A stretch of 64,000 nucleotides of DNA. Source: Metellina segmentata. Its lineage: Eukaryota; Arthropoda; Arachnida; Araneae; Tetragnathidae. This document shows positions 1-10,968 of the stretch, in pieces. The stretch covers positions 2,276,395 to 2,340,394 of the forward strand of contig OX375872.1 of NCBI GenBank assembly GCA_947359465.1. Direction: 5' to 3'. The number at the start of each line of letters is the position of its first letter. The stretch's first letter is position 1. Below the pieces are notes generated by a model. That model was given only the letters and a program-made list of their open reading frames with translations, made no database searches and was not told the DNA's origin. A program made the position numbers and the translations under genes.

Positions 1-1319
1 ACTGATTCAACAGTTAAAAATTAATTTAATTTTAACATGTTTGACCTGTTCTACCATGTGAGCTTCCACACGTTTTCCATATTGCATATCCATATCGTAA
101 AAAAAAATTTCAACAATTTACTTACAACTTCTCTGCTGGCATGTAACTCTCGGCATTCAAACCCAATTAATTTAATCTCATTTAAAAATAAGCAGATTCC
201 CAGCATGGTATTAATTTCAAGTTGTCATTTTAAACCTCATTTTATGTTGTCCACTCAATTTTATGCCTCGTAAACAACTAGACATAATGTTGATAGCCAC
301 ATCAGACTACATGCACTGCTCAGGAATTAATAAGATTAATTTATTGCATTGAGAATGTACTACCAGTTATAGTTAAGAGTTGAAGTTATAGTAAATGGTG
401 GAAAAGGTAAGGCTTGTAACGTAGCGCACAAACCGTATACTAGTGATATCAAAAGTGAGATATCAACATAGCCGTTAGCGCTACAAGAGTTTGGCAGTGA
501 CTAGTAGAAGGCATTACAAAATCTATCATTCCACCCACCTTAAAATAAGATTTCAAAGAATACACAAAATACAATTTGTCAATTTCCACAAATGACATGC
601 AAAAAAGGCATTGGAAAAGCTTAAATAAATACAAAATAATTCTATAAGATGCAGCACAGCACCATATAATTTGAGTCCACGCTACTCTGCAAAAAATGGT
701 CTGTACAGATTAACTCGAGATCCAGATAGATGACCTCGAATTTGATTTGCAGTTCATGATTGAGCTACACAGATTACGCATTTTCTTAAAAGAATCTAAA
801 TAATATTTCTGGCCAAAATAATTCATTGGTCTTGTTGAAAGAATGTTTGTAAGAGTCAAGGTCTGGCATTTAGATTGGTGATATGGTTGTTCTCCAAGCT
901 ACAATAGCTTTCGGGTCAACTGTCACTGGTTTGATAGCTGTTCAATGCAATCATATTCGGTTTGTGCTGGGATATGCAATTCCATGAATGGGGAGGAAGC
1001 AGTTGGACAATTTAGAAGTTGAGTGCCCTGGTTGCTCAGTTACGGCACTTCTGACAGGACACCTGACTCATGGAGTTTGGTGGAACAGGTTCAGATGGAC
1101 ATTATTTCTGGAATGAAGGTTCCTATAAAACAGCTCATTTTGCGATTCACACTGCCAAGAAAGACTGCACCACTCGATGGCACAGAACATAAACTGCTCT
1201 TCGCAGAGACACTTTTACTGGCTCCCCATACTTCGGATACAATGGAAACTTTGGATCCACGCTTGTACTGTAGGAGTATGTCATCTTAAGTAGTTTCTAT
1301 ACTGCTGTCTCTTGGCAAC
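1..1319. other. No gene recognised; AT-rich flank
   Basis: I see no conserved protein motif, RNA gene or terminal repeat here. Short open frames exist, the longest about 88 codons at 1023-1289, but none matches a family I know. The stretch lies 3' of the Bel/Pao remnant (minus strand) and may hold more of that element's pol, too decayed to recognise. Confidence 0.4.
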
Positions 1320-1886
1320 TCAAGAAGATCTTGGCCGTGGGTTGCAACACGATATGGCTGATGACCTTGGAGAAGAGGTGATCTTTTGTAGGTTTTGTGG
1401 ATCCATCAAATGCAACAAGGAGTTTGGAATTTGGTAACCCTTCCTTTCTAACACAGTGATGAGGTGAATATAGTAAGATGCTTGATATGTAATTTCAACT
1501 TCTGCCAAAAAAATGACCTCTAAATGTCTGTTCTTTAAGTAGTGGATTGGTAATAAAGCGTCCTTCCGTGTGTTTTAAACATTTAATTGCTTGGTTTCTG
1601 GAATTTCCTAAGGTGTGGAAGTTATCCTTAAAAGGAAGCTTAACTACGTATCTTCCCGAATTTTCTCTAGTGTGACAACAAGAGCACAGTTAGGTGCTTT
1701 GAGGCGGCCATTTAGGAATACTTCTGGACACACATCCGCACCAAGTAAGATATCAATTGGACCAGGTTCAGGAGAACTTGGATCTTCTAATTTATAAGCA
1801 AATTGAAACAATCCAACTTCCTGGTCGGAAGCGTCGGGCTCCAAGTACTTTTTCCTCTTCTTTATGGACAATTGATTTTCACTCAT
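1320..1886 (-). pseudogene. Bel/Pao LTR retrotransposon pol remnant (protease to RT start)
   Basis: The minus strand preserves two blocks of Bel/Pao polyprotein in the right order. From 1886 downward it reads a protease-type segment with GPIDILLGADVCPEVFLNG, matching the IDxLIGAD motif of the Pao aspartic protease (peptidase A17). Near 1680-1600 follows VVRLPFKDNFHTLGNSRNQA, and near 1430-1330 LLVAFDGSTKP, corresponding to the family's VVRLPFK..LG.S...A and LRVVFDASAKT motifs that open the reverse transcriptase. Several frameshifts and stops separate the blocks, no catalytic RT box is visible, and no LTR was found. It is a dead fragment. The family assignment rests on remembered motifs and is fairly secure; the exact ends are not. 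Confidence 0.72.
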
Positions 1887-2329
1887 GGCGAAGCCGTTTC
1901 AATAATTTAAAAAAAAATTAAAAATGAACAATAATTCTAAGATTGTTAGGTGCTTTGAGGTTTATGGTTACGACAGTTAAGAGTTAAACAATATTTTGTT
2001 TGTTTTTGTTTGGAACGATTATGATTTTCTTCACTTCCCTTCTTCACGTCAATCTCCCTCCCGATAAATAGAAACAAATTGTTGTCGATTCAAGGCTTTC
2101 TTGTATTACAAGGATATCATACGCATGCGCAGTAAAATGAACTAGGGAAAGGAATGGCTGAATACCTGTCGTTTGTGTTAATTAATTTTTCAAAAAATTG
2201 TGAAATTATGTAATTTTATGACAGTTCTGTTAAAAAACGTAATTTACTTTTCCATATCTTAATGTTTTTAGACATCGCGTATTTATTATTTTATACAGCG
2301 TAGCTTTATTGAGCATTTCTTTTCTGTAG

Positions 2330-3366
2330 ATGGCAACACGAGGCGTGCATTGGTTGATGTTGATATATATATTTTTTAAAGTTAAAGATCTGTTTGCGTT
2401 AGTTCAATTTCTAGTGGATAAAGTTAAGGCAATTGTGCCAGTCAAGTACACAAAAAATGTCAATTGTAATTCTTTCGAAATTGACTTATCTCGGGCCCAT
2501 GAAGTCTTCTTGAAATCGCCGAATGGTGAAGGAACTGGTTATTGGTATGCCGTTGTTCTTCTCGTTGCAGGTAAGTTACATGTTTTAATGTATTTTAAGC
2601 TAAAACAGTAGATTACAAATGACACTATTTTATTGGGGTACATTGTGATTCGTTGTATCTATTTTTTAGAAACTGAAGAACTTATTGAACAACGAAACCA
2701 AAGAGTGAAGTTGCCTCATCCGAAGAGGTTAGAGGTGCTTCTGGCCATGACGGTGGATGATGAGGCCAAAAAGTCTATGGTTGACGAAGAAGCTGGACGA
2801 AAAATCAAGGTAAAATTTTATTTATCATTTAATTTGATACAGGGCAACTATATGTATACTCATTTTATGATACAGAAGGGTGCATTAAAAGTCAAATTGG
2901 CAGTTTAACCGAGTTGTACCCCACTCTCAACATGCGTGATGATTTAAGATACACGCACCTTTGGAAATGTTGAGGGAATGTGGTAATTCTATCCTTAGGT
3001 ACCCTGTGCATGCTCAATTGTATGTTAGATTGGTGTTCAAACAGTAATAACCTTTGAATATATGTTGGTTTATAAAGTTTCCGACTGCTTATTTTTAGCC
3101 TCATGAGTCTGTAGGGATGTAACAAATATTCGGCTATTAGGCCAAACCACTGTTCGTTACTTCCCTATTCCTCAAATATTTATATTTAACATTGCTTGCA
3201 ACAAATAGAAATTTAGTTCTACCGTATTAATATTATTTTTATAAAAAGTACAGAATTGAAAATGATTTTTAAAAACAAATTATCTTTATAGCTAAAGCAG
3301 GAAGAAAATATACAGCTGAAGAAAAAAAATTATGAGCTTGCAGACCCAGCTGTTATTAATTGCTAA
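2330..3366 (+). CDS. Tentative three-exon gene; N-terminus like DUF4806/BEN-associated proteins
   Basis: Spliced model 2330-2569, 2670-2809, 3292-3366. Exon 1 (ATG at 2330) ends gcag|gtaagt; exon 2 follows ttttttag and ends aag|gtaaaa; a third exon after tttatag reads LKQEENIQLKKKNYELADPA then a stop. The phases agree at both joins (1, then 0). The first 80 residues contain FALVQFLVDKVKAIVPVKY, which resembles the short 'F.lVeFl.D.tvaiVP..w' module at the start of many arthropod proteins with DUF4806 or BEN domains. The rest is charged and may form a coiled coil; no DNA-binding domain is seen. A consensus acceptor (ttttctgtag) directly before the ATG leaves room for an upstream exon. It could be a host gene fragment or part of a transposon. 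Splicing is inferred, not shown. Confidence 0.4.
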
Positions 3367-4193
3367 GTACAAATGGTATGTTAAAAATATCTTTGGTCTT
3401 TCTCAATACCTGACAATTAAATATGAGCATTGGATATATTGTATTTTTTATTAACTTTTTAGATGTAAATTTTGTAGTTTAAGAACTATTGCAGATAATT
3501 TAAATATAAAAAAGGTTACAATACTAAGAACACACATCTTAAGGCTTGTATATGGGAAATATTGGTAGTATGTAAAAAAAAAAATCTATTTCAAGTTTCC
3601 AATGACAAGTTTTATGTAATGAATTTCCAATGTCACTAGAGTTTTCAAATTTTTTGTACTTTATCTACACATTTATTGGATTTCAAGTGATTTTTTTTCA
3701 GTTGAATTCCTGTATACTATGAATGTTAAATAAATTAATAAATCACGCATTTCTTCAATCGTGTGTTTTTAAACTAAGCGTTTTAAATGTAACACTCCAG
3801 CTTGTATAATTTAGTTGAAATGCGATAGGTTTATTAAATTATATTAATTCATTCCCAACTCAAAAAAAGATTAATATTTATAAAAACACTTTTCTTCATT
3901 TTACAACTTTAAATTAAGTTATTTTATCTTGTAATTAGATTCAGAATAGATAATCATCCAGTATCTCTGAAGTATTTTCTGTACCCTACTTTTTTTAGCT
4001 TGTTACAGGAAACTAAGCTGTTTTGTGTTACCTCAAAAAGTATGCATGATAAAATGGTTGAAAAGTTTTATTACACTGTTCTTGCTGAACTTCAATGCAG
4101 CCCTCTAAAATTCTGCACTTCATATCACATGCTTCCAGATCTATTTAGCAAATAACATTTGACTCATTTTTTATGCTTTTCTGTCTGTTTCAG
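3367..4193. other. AT-rich, no gene seen
   Basis: Mostly homopolymeric A and T runs. Nothing coding was recognised. If the flanking exons belong to one gene this would be an intron. Confidence 0.4.
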
Positions 4194-4375
4194 ATGGATT
4201 GCGATTCTGGTTAACAGTACACCAGGGAAAGGAGAAGCGGGAAGGTTTTGAACTCTCATCAACAGCTGCGGTCAGGAAAATACTTTCTGACAAAATAATA
4301 TATTTGTTGAAGCAGCAGAAAAAGAATGTATCACACAGACCTTTTAACATATTAAACACACATTCTTTAATTTGA
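4194..4375 (+). CDS. Possible terminal exon, unknown protein
   Basis: A polypyrimidine tract and acceptor (ctgtctgtttcag) precede an open frame with no ATG that begins GLRFWLTVHQGKEKREG and continues about 60 codons to TGA at 4373-4375. Its phase (two bases before the first whole codon) fits the donor at 2569, so it could be an alternative last exon of the model at 2330. No family is recognised. The only support is an acceptor-like site plus an open frame of modest length, so this may be chance. Confidence 0.2.
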
Positions 4376-4459
4376 CGTTTCACATTTTTGACTGAATGAT
4401 TTAATTATGTTAATTTGATAAATCTTGTACTCCATAAATGTATCTAATCCAGTGCAATT

Positions 4460-4795
4460 CTGTAAACAATATTCTAGTATGCTGGTTTCAGTGCGATACT
4501 GGTTTGTTATGGGTTCCAGTTTCATACTGGAACCGGTATCGTACCAGACCCAGTATCATGGAACCAGTATCATACCGGCTTATGAAACACCGGTTCCAGT
4601 ATCATACCGGAACCGGTGTTTCATAAGCCGGTATGATACCGGATCCGGTATCCAATATCATACCGGAACCGGTATCATACCGGCTTATGAAACACCGGTT
4701 CCGGTATGATACTGGATCCAGTATCATACCGGAACCAGTATCATACCGGATCCAGTATCATACCGGAACCGGTGTTTCATAAACCGGTATGTTTT
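4460..4795. repeat. Palindromic minisatellite of GGTATCATACCGGAACC-type units
   Basis: About 300 bp is built from variants of a unit carrying TATCATACCGG in both orientations, punctuated by CTTATGAAACACCGG. Positions 4697-4736 form a perfect 40-bp palindrome centred on GGATCC. Positions 4613-4642 and 4669-4698 are exact 30-bp inverted copies separated by 26 bp. The array can therefore form cruciforms. It adjoins the mariner remnant at 4796. The open frame across it is only the repeat read through and is not a gene. Confidence 0.88.
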
Positions 4796-5010
4796 TCCAA
4801 TAGGGTCGTCTAGATCAACAGGAAGAGTTAAGTTATCCTTCACGTAGCCCCAAAGAAAAATGTCACGTTAGTCAGGGCATTTGGGTGACCTTTGGGTTAG
4901 TGGCATGTTGTAGTCCAATTCATCGGTGAAGAGGTTAATAGAGGTAATGTCACCTGTGTGACCAGTGTGTTGGTGCATCATTCAATTGGAGTATAAAGGT
5001 TTTGGCGACA
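4796..5010 (-). pseudogene. Mariner-family transposase C-terminal remnant
   Basis: Read on the minus strand from about 5010, the DNA gives LQLNDAPTHWS (family: LQQDGAPPHWS, second catalytic Asp position). After decayed sequence it gives QRSPKCPD, then IFLWGYVKDNLTLPVDLDD, matching the mariner block SPDLTPCDFFLWGYVKD around the third catalytic residue. The catalytic residue in the LWGYVKD block is not preserved in frame, and stops and shifts occur throughout. Only about 70 codons of the C-terminal half remain. The palindromic minisatellite begins where the coding trace ends. Confidence 0.62.
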
Positions 5011-5912
5011 TCTGCCATCTTGGCCATTCTGGCTTATTTGAAACCAATCATAAATGAACTTTTTGGCTGTTCTTACATAAATCGTGATCACAAATGGGTG
5101 TCCGTTTTGCTCAATTGAAGAACACAAAACGCTTTCTCCATTGCAGGAATTTCCACTATAATCTATCGCTTACGTCAATTCGCTCGGGACGGGGACACAA
5201 ACTTTATCAGTATACCTAGAGTGACTAGATTAGAACAACTTGTGATTGGCCGAGACGAAACGGGCGCCACCTGAGGCGGTATCGGAATTCCTCACCATAG
5301 GATTAACATTGCTGTGCACGCGGGGTTTAAAAAGGCCACTTTATCTTTGGATATTAAGTAAGTACAATTTTGCTTTCTTAATAATCTCATTCAGAAAGTT
5401 TGTCTGTTGAAATGGATATCAGATTTTGACAAAATAATCTAAATATTAATGCATTTGATGGGATTTCTTAACGAACTAAACAAACCTTTGTCCAAGTTTT
5501 GTTTCACATCTGAAACAATTATAAAAGAAGGGAAAACTCATCGTAACGGTTTGAATTTCTAAGATGAATCCGGCTAAACATGTTTGAAACGTTAGAATTT
5601 TCAAATGAATGTTCAATTTAAACTTGGATCTTTTAACGAAGTGGTCTCGTAAAATTTTGGCGATATAATTTAAACATTGGGGATCTTCCCGCTTCGACAA
5701 TGCTTTTATGTCAAATATTGAAGTTAAGTACAAGGTAAATTTTCTTCGTACGATTGTCATTCTCAACAATTTTAGTTGTTATTTTCTGCTTGTAAGCGAT
5801 ATGGCATAAAAAATAAAAATTTTGAAAGTATTTTTGCTAGTAGAATGTGTTTAGAAGATTTTGATATTTATTAAATATTGATGTAAAGAAATTTTACTCT
5901 ACTGACCATGTA
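5011..5912. other. No gene recognised
   Basis: This may contain further 5' parts of the mariner remnant, too decayed to read. The rest up to the Tc1 element is AT-rich with no recognisable feature. Confidence 0.35.
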
Positions 5913-7233
5913 CACTGCTGTTTGTAAAAAAGGCAACACCATGAAGGAATCATCCGAATGAAATGAAATTTGCAGCAAATGTCAATTATAGCATGTTATG
6001 CAAATTAGTAAAGTTTCAGAGCCACCACGCATGCAGCAGGAAGTTGAAAATAGTGCATGGTTATTTTTTAGTGGCGAACGTTTAGTGAAACCTAAGTATG
6101 CGTCCACGACGAAATAGGGTGAAATTTCATCAACTTACGGAGTTTGAACGGGGGAGAATCATCGGCCTACGTGAAGGAGGATTTTCCTAAGGCGCAATAG
6201 CAGCTCGTGTGCAGCGGAACAGTTCCACAGTGATGCGAGTTTGGAAGCAGTGGACCGACGAGCACCGGACAACTCGAAAAACTGGGAGTGGACGACGGAA
6301 GGTGACGTCAGCGCGCAATGATAGACACCTGGTCCACATGGCGGTGAATGACCGTACAGCTTCCTCCAGGCAGTTGGCAGCACTTTGGTCTACTGCTACA
6401 GGTGTAATATTTGTCGGCTTCGTCAATTCGCCGACGTCTTCTGCACCGTGTACTGCGTGCAAGGATTCCTTTATACAGGATCACCCACACGCCAAACCAT
6501 GGACGGCTGCGTCTGCAATGGGCTCATGAGCACAGAGCCTGGCGGGCTGATTGGCAACAAGTTGTCTTTTCTGACGAATCTCGCTCTTATTTGTGGAACC
6601 ATGATGGCCGCATTCGTGTTAGACGCTATGCCGGTGAACGCTGCCTTCCAGAGTGCGTTATCGAACGTCATAGTGGCCGAACATCCGGAGTTATGGTCTG
6701 TGGTGCGATTTCGTATCATGAACGATCTCAGCTGCTACGAATTGAGGGAAATCTGAATAGCAACAGGTAAGTGAAGTGCTAGAGCCCGAAGTCGGTCCCT
6801 TCTTTCAAGGCATCCCTGGAGCTATCTTTCAACAGGATAATGCACGCCCAACACATGCAACTTCTTCCTTGGCCTGCTTATTCGCCGGATATGTCGCCTA
6901 TTGAGCACGTGTGGGATTTGGTTGGTTGGCGTCTCGTTTGTGACCCGCGTCCTACAGCTTCAAAAGACGAACTTTGGGTGCGCACACAAACAATATGGAA
7001 TTCTCTTCCACAAGCAGACATTCAACATCTGTTTCACTTCATGCCACGTCGTATAGCAGCACTTATTGTAGCGCGTGGAGGCTACACCAAATACTGATTT
7101 CGGACACTTAATATTGTTTTTTTGCTTTGAAAATGTATTCATTTATTTGTACTAATACAAGCCGTTTGTGTATTAAATTTCATTGAAATCAGATGACTCC
7201 TTCATAGTGTTGCATTTTTTACAAACAGCAGTA
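5913..7233 (+). mobile_element. Tc1-like DNA transposon, about 1.32 kb, both TIRs present
   Basis: The left end after TA (5911-5912) begins CACTGCTGTTTGTAAAAAA. The right end, before TA (7234-7235), is its imperfect inverse. The arms match over about 60 bp, including a shared ATGAAGGA-TCATC block and GAAATTT at the inner edge. The length is normal for Tc1 elements. The outermost base differs between arms (C versus T). The transposase inside is broken, so the copy is non-autonomous. Confidence 0.9.
6098..7097 (+). pseudogene. Tc1 transposase, frameshifted
   Basis: The reading frame starts MRPRRNRVKFHQLTEFERGR and shows the N-terminal helix-turn-helix region, broken by an in-frame TAA at 6188-6190. 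The linker continues as SSTVMRVWKQWTDEH. A frame change near 6410 leads into SSIRRRLLHRVLRARIP and the catalytic core: VVFSDESR (first Asp), IFQQDNARP (second Asp, in a different frame near 6825-6850) and SPDMSPIEHVWDL (Glu). A short deletion after QQDNARP removes the residues before LLPWPAYSPD, and part of the region after IEGN is also lost. The end FMPRRIAALIVARGGYTKY is the standard Tc1 C-terminus. The protein would have cut and joined its own TIRs. At least one stop and two frameshifts disable it. Confidence 0.88.
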
Positions 7234-7538
7234 TATATTAAAATACTTCAGAACTTGCTCACGTTTTTATATGTATGTCTGTTTTTTATTTTATTTGTAT
7301 TCCTAATGGCTTTTTCGAAGTATGAAATGTCTTATTTTGATGCGTTATTTGACTCTTGTCTTTGAGGGAAAAGGGATTTCCAAAAGAAGTGATTCATTTA
7401 ATTTTTTTGATTGGTACCCAATTTTGTGGCTCTGGGTAGAAAGTTCAGGTTTGCAACTGATTCAGCATAATTTGCTGGTTTTTTAAATTTTTCTTTTGCT
7501 AATTTTCTAAAAAATTCAATATTTTGTGCAGGAAAATA

Positions 7539-9512
7539 ATGATTGGCTGCTCTGCATTTAAATGCTCAAGTAGGAGTGAGCAGGGATATAAATTAAAAAA
7601 AATTCCGAAAGATTCAGAAAGAAGAAAACTTAGGTCTACAAAGGTTCGACGGCTTAATTGGGAACCTACTGATTCTAGTTTTTTGTGTGAATTTTTGAAT
7701 TTATGTTTGTAGATAGTCTTATGCGTGATTAATGAAAGCAAGAATTTTAAAATATTGTATTGACAGCTAAAATAAAGCATTATGAAAAATTATTTACTGC
7801 CTTTAATTTTGATAGGTTCATTTCGATGCTGATCACAATGGGAGTTGGCTAAAGATGGAACAAAGAAAGTGAAGAAGAATATTGTTCCAGATATTTTTTC
7901 CCACAAACCTAAAGTAAAGCTCTGTAAAAAGAAAAGCTCCAGTAGAGAGAAACATTCCCATTAAAAGACTATGTTTGAATAATATAACAAATGAATCTAT
8001 GTTAGGGACAAAACTAAATGCAGTAGGTTTGGAACTAGAAAAGTTTACAAAGGAAAATGCTATTTTGAAAGAAAGAATTAAATCGGTTGAGATTTGCAAA
8101 TTAAAACTAGAGTTAAAGAACAAATCTAAAGATCTTCTCTTGTCATTTAACGAGGACCAAATTGAAGTTTTTAGGAAGGCTAAAGATTCCCCAGTTAGGT
8201 GGTCAGACCAAACTGTTAAGATTGCCCTTGGATTAAAATTCTCTTGTTTAACAAGTGGATATAACAGCATATTAAATGCTTTTTTGCCTCTGTAAGAACT
8301 TTACAGAGGCCATTACAAAACATTACATTTCCCTCGGGTATTTGAACGGAGATTATTCAGTTATTGCTACTTAAAGCTAAAAGTTTTAAAACAGATTTAT
8401 AAAGGTTATGTAACCTTTCTCTTGATGAAATGACAATAACTGAAAGCATCGAATTTGATGTCATATTATGGTAACTTTTCCAGGACAGACTAGAAAGGCA
8501 AACTATGTTCTTGTGTTCATGCTGGGGTATTAAGCACACGATGGAAGCAAGTAATTTCATATTTTTTTTACAAATGGCAAATCACATGGGATTTAGTTGA
8601 AAAACATCATTCTACAAATAATTGAGGAAACACATAAAATTGTATTGTAAATATTACCTCTGATATGGCTGCTTGTAACAGCGCCATGTGGAAGTGTTTT
8701 GAAATTAGTAGCAAAAAACAAGTAGATAAATCTCATATTTTGCACCCCTGCAATCCTACTCAAAAAATCACAATCATGGCTGATGTACCAGATTTGTTGA
8801 AGAATTTAAGAACATCCCTTCTTAACAGTAAATGCTTCTTATTACCTAGCGATTTTAAAGATATATACGAATTGCCCACTTCAAAAGTTGATCCTGAACA
8901 CTTACGTAAGTTACTAAATTACCAAGAAAAAGTGGAATTAAAGTTGGCCTCTAAATTAACCCTTTCTCATTTAGATAACAAGCATTTTGACAAAATGAAA
9001 GTTTCTAAGGCAACTGATGTTATCAGCAATGAAATTGGTGCAGCTTTGAATTTTATTATAGAAGAAAATAATGATGATAGCCTTAAAACTACTGCTTGGT
9101 TCCTTAAATATTTACATAGATGGTTTAATTTAATGACGTCTAGACATCCAGTTATGGCTTTAAGTAAATTTAACTATGAAAAAAGTATGTAGAAACTATA
9201 ATTTTTTTGGCTCAAACAATCAGACTGTTCAAAAATATAAAAAAAGTAAATAATAGCAATAAAGTTTCATGGAAACCTATTCAGACTGGCATCATTATTT
9301 CAACCATGTCAGTTTTGCATCTGCAGGCATCCTTACTGGGAGAAAAACAAGTTAAACACATATTAACATCAAGGTTCACTCAAGACTATGTAGAAAACTT
9401 TTTCAGTCTCATTAGATACATGCAGTTTAGAAATAATTTAAAATTGATTTGTATCGCACAGTATCTGAGAGTACCCAATGGTAGTTATGAGATTGATGAT
9501 AAGAAATTGTAG
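7539..9512 (+). pseudogene. THAP9/P-element-type transposase, decayed
   Basis: An N-terminal THAP zinc finger starts at 7539 (MIGCSAFKCSSRSEQGYKL, then IPKDSERRK, LNWEPTDSSFLCE). The VHFDADH half and the closing VPDIFSHKP follow after an AT-rich, intron-like gap near 7815-7905, with a frame break. A coiled coil (7975-8130) leads into FNEDQIEVFRKAKDSPVRWS and TVKIALGLKFSCLTSGYNSI, the P-element family block. SVRTLQRPLQNITFPSGI follows in another frame near 8290. LDEMTITESIEFDV (about 8425) carries a conserved acidic motif. The best stretch, 8665-9190, has ADVPDLLKNLRTSLLNSK and TTAWFLKYLHRWFNLMTSR. The C-terminus has LTSRFTQDYVENFFSLIR with the expected Glu. Multiple stops and shifts make it inactive. 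No TIRs were located. Confidence 0.85.
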
Positions 9513-9867
9513 CCTGGTTTTTTAGAACTCTTGAAAAATGTTGGAAACCCCAAAACTAAACTGAGAAATGCAGAACTGTAAGTACTCAGCTGAAGGAACG
9601 TTTTCAAGTATTTCTCATCTCGGGCAACTTCCCAAATGTTTTTGAGGGACTGAAAGAACGACAGAACTGCCTGGTCATAATTAATGCTGTTTATTTGCAG
9701 CAATCTTTGACCCTATGTACATAGTACATTAAGGCCACGATTGAGTTGTATCGCGTCTTTTACACACCAAAGCACCTCATAACACAGTTCATCTCATTTC
9801 ACATCCGGGGCTCGGTAATAACATTCGCGCAACTTAACTGCGCAGTGGCTGGGGCTGTTTGGGTTTT
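9513..9867. other. Transition between P-element remnant and gypsy element
   Basis: A few decayed codons past the P-element C-terminus may remain to about 9720. After that I see no recognisable feature. The far 5' end of the gypsy LTR may lie here, but no TG terminus could be fixed. Confidence 0.3.
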
Positions 9868-10062
9868 CAGAAGTGTCTGGTGTATCGTAGTGATACAAGA
9901 ACCTCACCAGCTGGCTGAAATCGTTCCTTGTGGGAAAATGTGGGGATAGAACTGAAAAGGCTCCTATCTTGGAGTTGAGTTTTGAGGCGGTGGAAAACTG
10001 TCCAAGGGTTTTTCCCACGGACCGGAGCTTCGAGGCTTGGAGCAGAGAGTGCTGGGTCTGCG
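9868..10062 (+). repeat. Left arm of a ~200-bp inverted repeat in the gypsy LTR regions
   Basis: This segment runs from about CGTAGTGATACAAG through GGCTGAAATCGTTCCTTGTG to GTGCTGGGTCTGCG. The reverse complement of 15783-16005 aligns to it along its length, with small indels (for example extra CTTGTTT and GGCCAGCCCCT stretches on the right). Homology stops sharply at GTCTGCG on both sides. In a normal LTR pair this part (U3) would be in direct orientation. Confidence 0.8.
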
Positions 10063-10318
10063 AAGAGATTCTCTGACAGACTCGAGAAGAGTTTGGTCGT
10101 TGTTTCGAGGGCGTACTAGCGACGCCCTAGATTTTGGGAGTTAAGTCTCCGGTGGAGACTCTGTTTATGTTTTAAAATTGTCTGTTTAACAGAACAGCAC
10201 TGTATATAATACATAACCGAGAAATAAAATAATATTTGTTTTTTTATACAATATTCAGATTTCGTAAAATATCCTTCCTGCCAAAACTTATACACCCCAG
10301 TTGTTTAACATTGTTACA

Positions 10319-10333
10319 ACTGGTGGCAGCGGT
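10319..10333 (+). promoter_or_regulatory. Candidate primer-binding site
   Basis: ACTGGTGGCAGCGG follows directly after a TTGTTACA end that suits an LTR terminus. TGGTGGCAGCGG-like strings occupy this place in many gypsy elements, where a tRNA 3' end primes minus-strand synthesis. I did not identify the tRNA. Confidence 0.5.
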
Positions 10334-10401
10334 ATTGGATTATTAGCTCGAGTTAATGAGCTACGAACCTGGTCAGGATCGACCATTGCTTGAGAACTTT
10401 A

Positions 10402-10600
10402 GGACCGAAATCCCGTCTTTTACGACGAGGGATACGAGTGACAGTTCGTATAGCTGAATTGCCGGACATCATCAGTGGACCGAAATCCCGTCTTTTACGA
10501 CGAGGGATACGAGTAACCGCTTCGGAAGCTGAATTGCTGGACTTTAGCGGTGGACCAAAATATCGTCGGAGGGATACGATCGACGGGTTACGGAAGCCCA
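10402..10600 (+). repeat. Leader tandem repeat, 75-bp period, each with a hairpin
   Basis: Copies begin at 10402, 10477 and 10552, each opening GGACCGAAATCCCGTC or a close variant. In the first two the core ATCCCGTCTTTTACGACGAG plus GGAT can fold, CGTC pairing GACG around TTTTAC and ATCC pairing GGAT. The third is degenerate and loses the TTTTACGACG loop side. The position between the primer-binding site and gag suggests a packaging or translation signal of the retroelement RNA, which is inference. Confidence 0.75.
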
Positions 10601-10968
10601 GAGAAAAAGCACCACGACCCCGAAAAGGAGCCCTGCTGTCCGGACGGAAGAGAGAGGTGAGTCCTATTTTGGAAAACTTCGTTCCGAGAGGCAGTTAGTT
10701 AGGGTATAAAATCGGGTTGGTTATTGGTCAGTCATTCTGGTATGAAATATACTTAGTTCTTAAGAAGTTTGTTTTTATGTGTTGGGGTTGTTTTAGTGCA
10801 TAAGGTTATTTGCGTTTGATTTATGGTTATTTATAGTGTGTCTTTATATTCCCCTTTGACTCAGTTGGAATCTCTGTAGTGCTTGTGAAACGTTGGTGTT
10901 TACTATTTTTTTCTTGTTACACCAGAATAGAATTTTAATAGATTTAATTTTGGTTTATTCAAGAAGCC

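Noticed and set aside
1023..1289. 88-codon frame on the plus strand
   Set aside because: No family motif, no splice context, and it lies beside a minus-strand retroelement remnant.
4425..4709. 94-codon frame on the plus strand
   Set aside because: Entirely the palindromic minisatellite translated; no independent evidence of coding.
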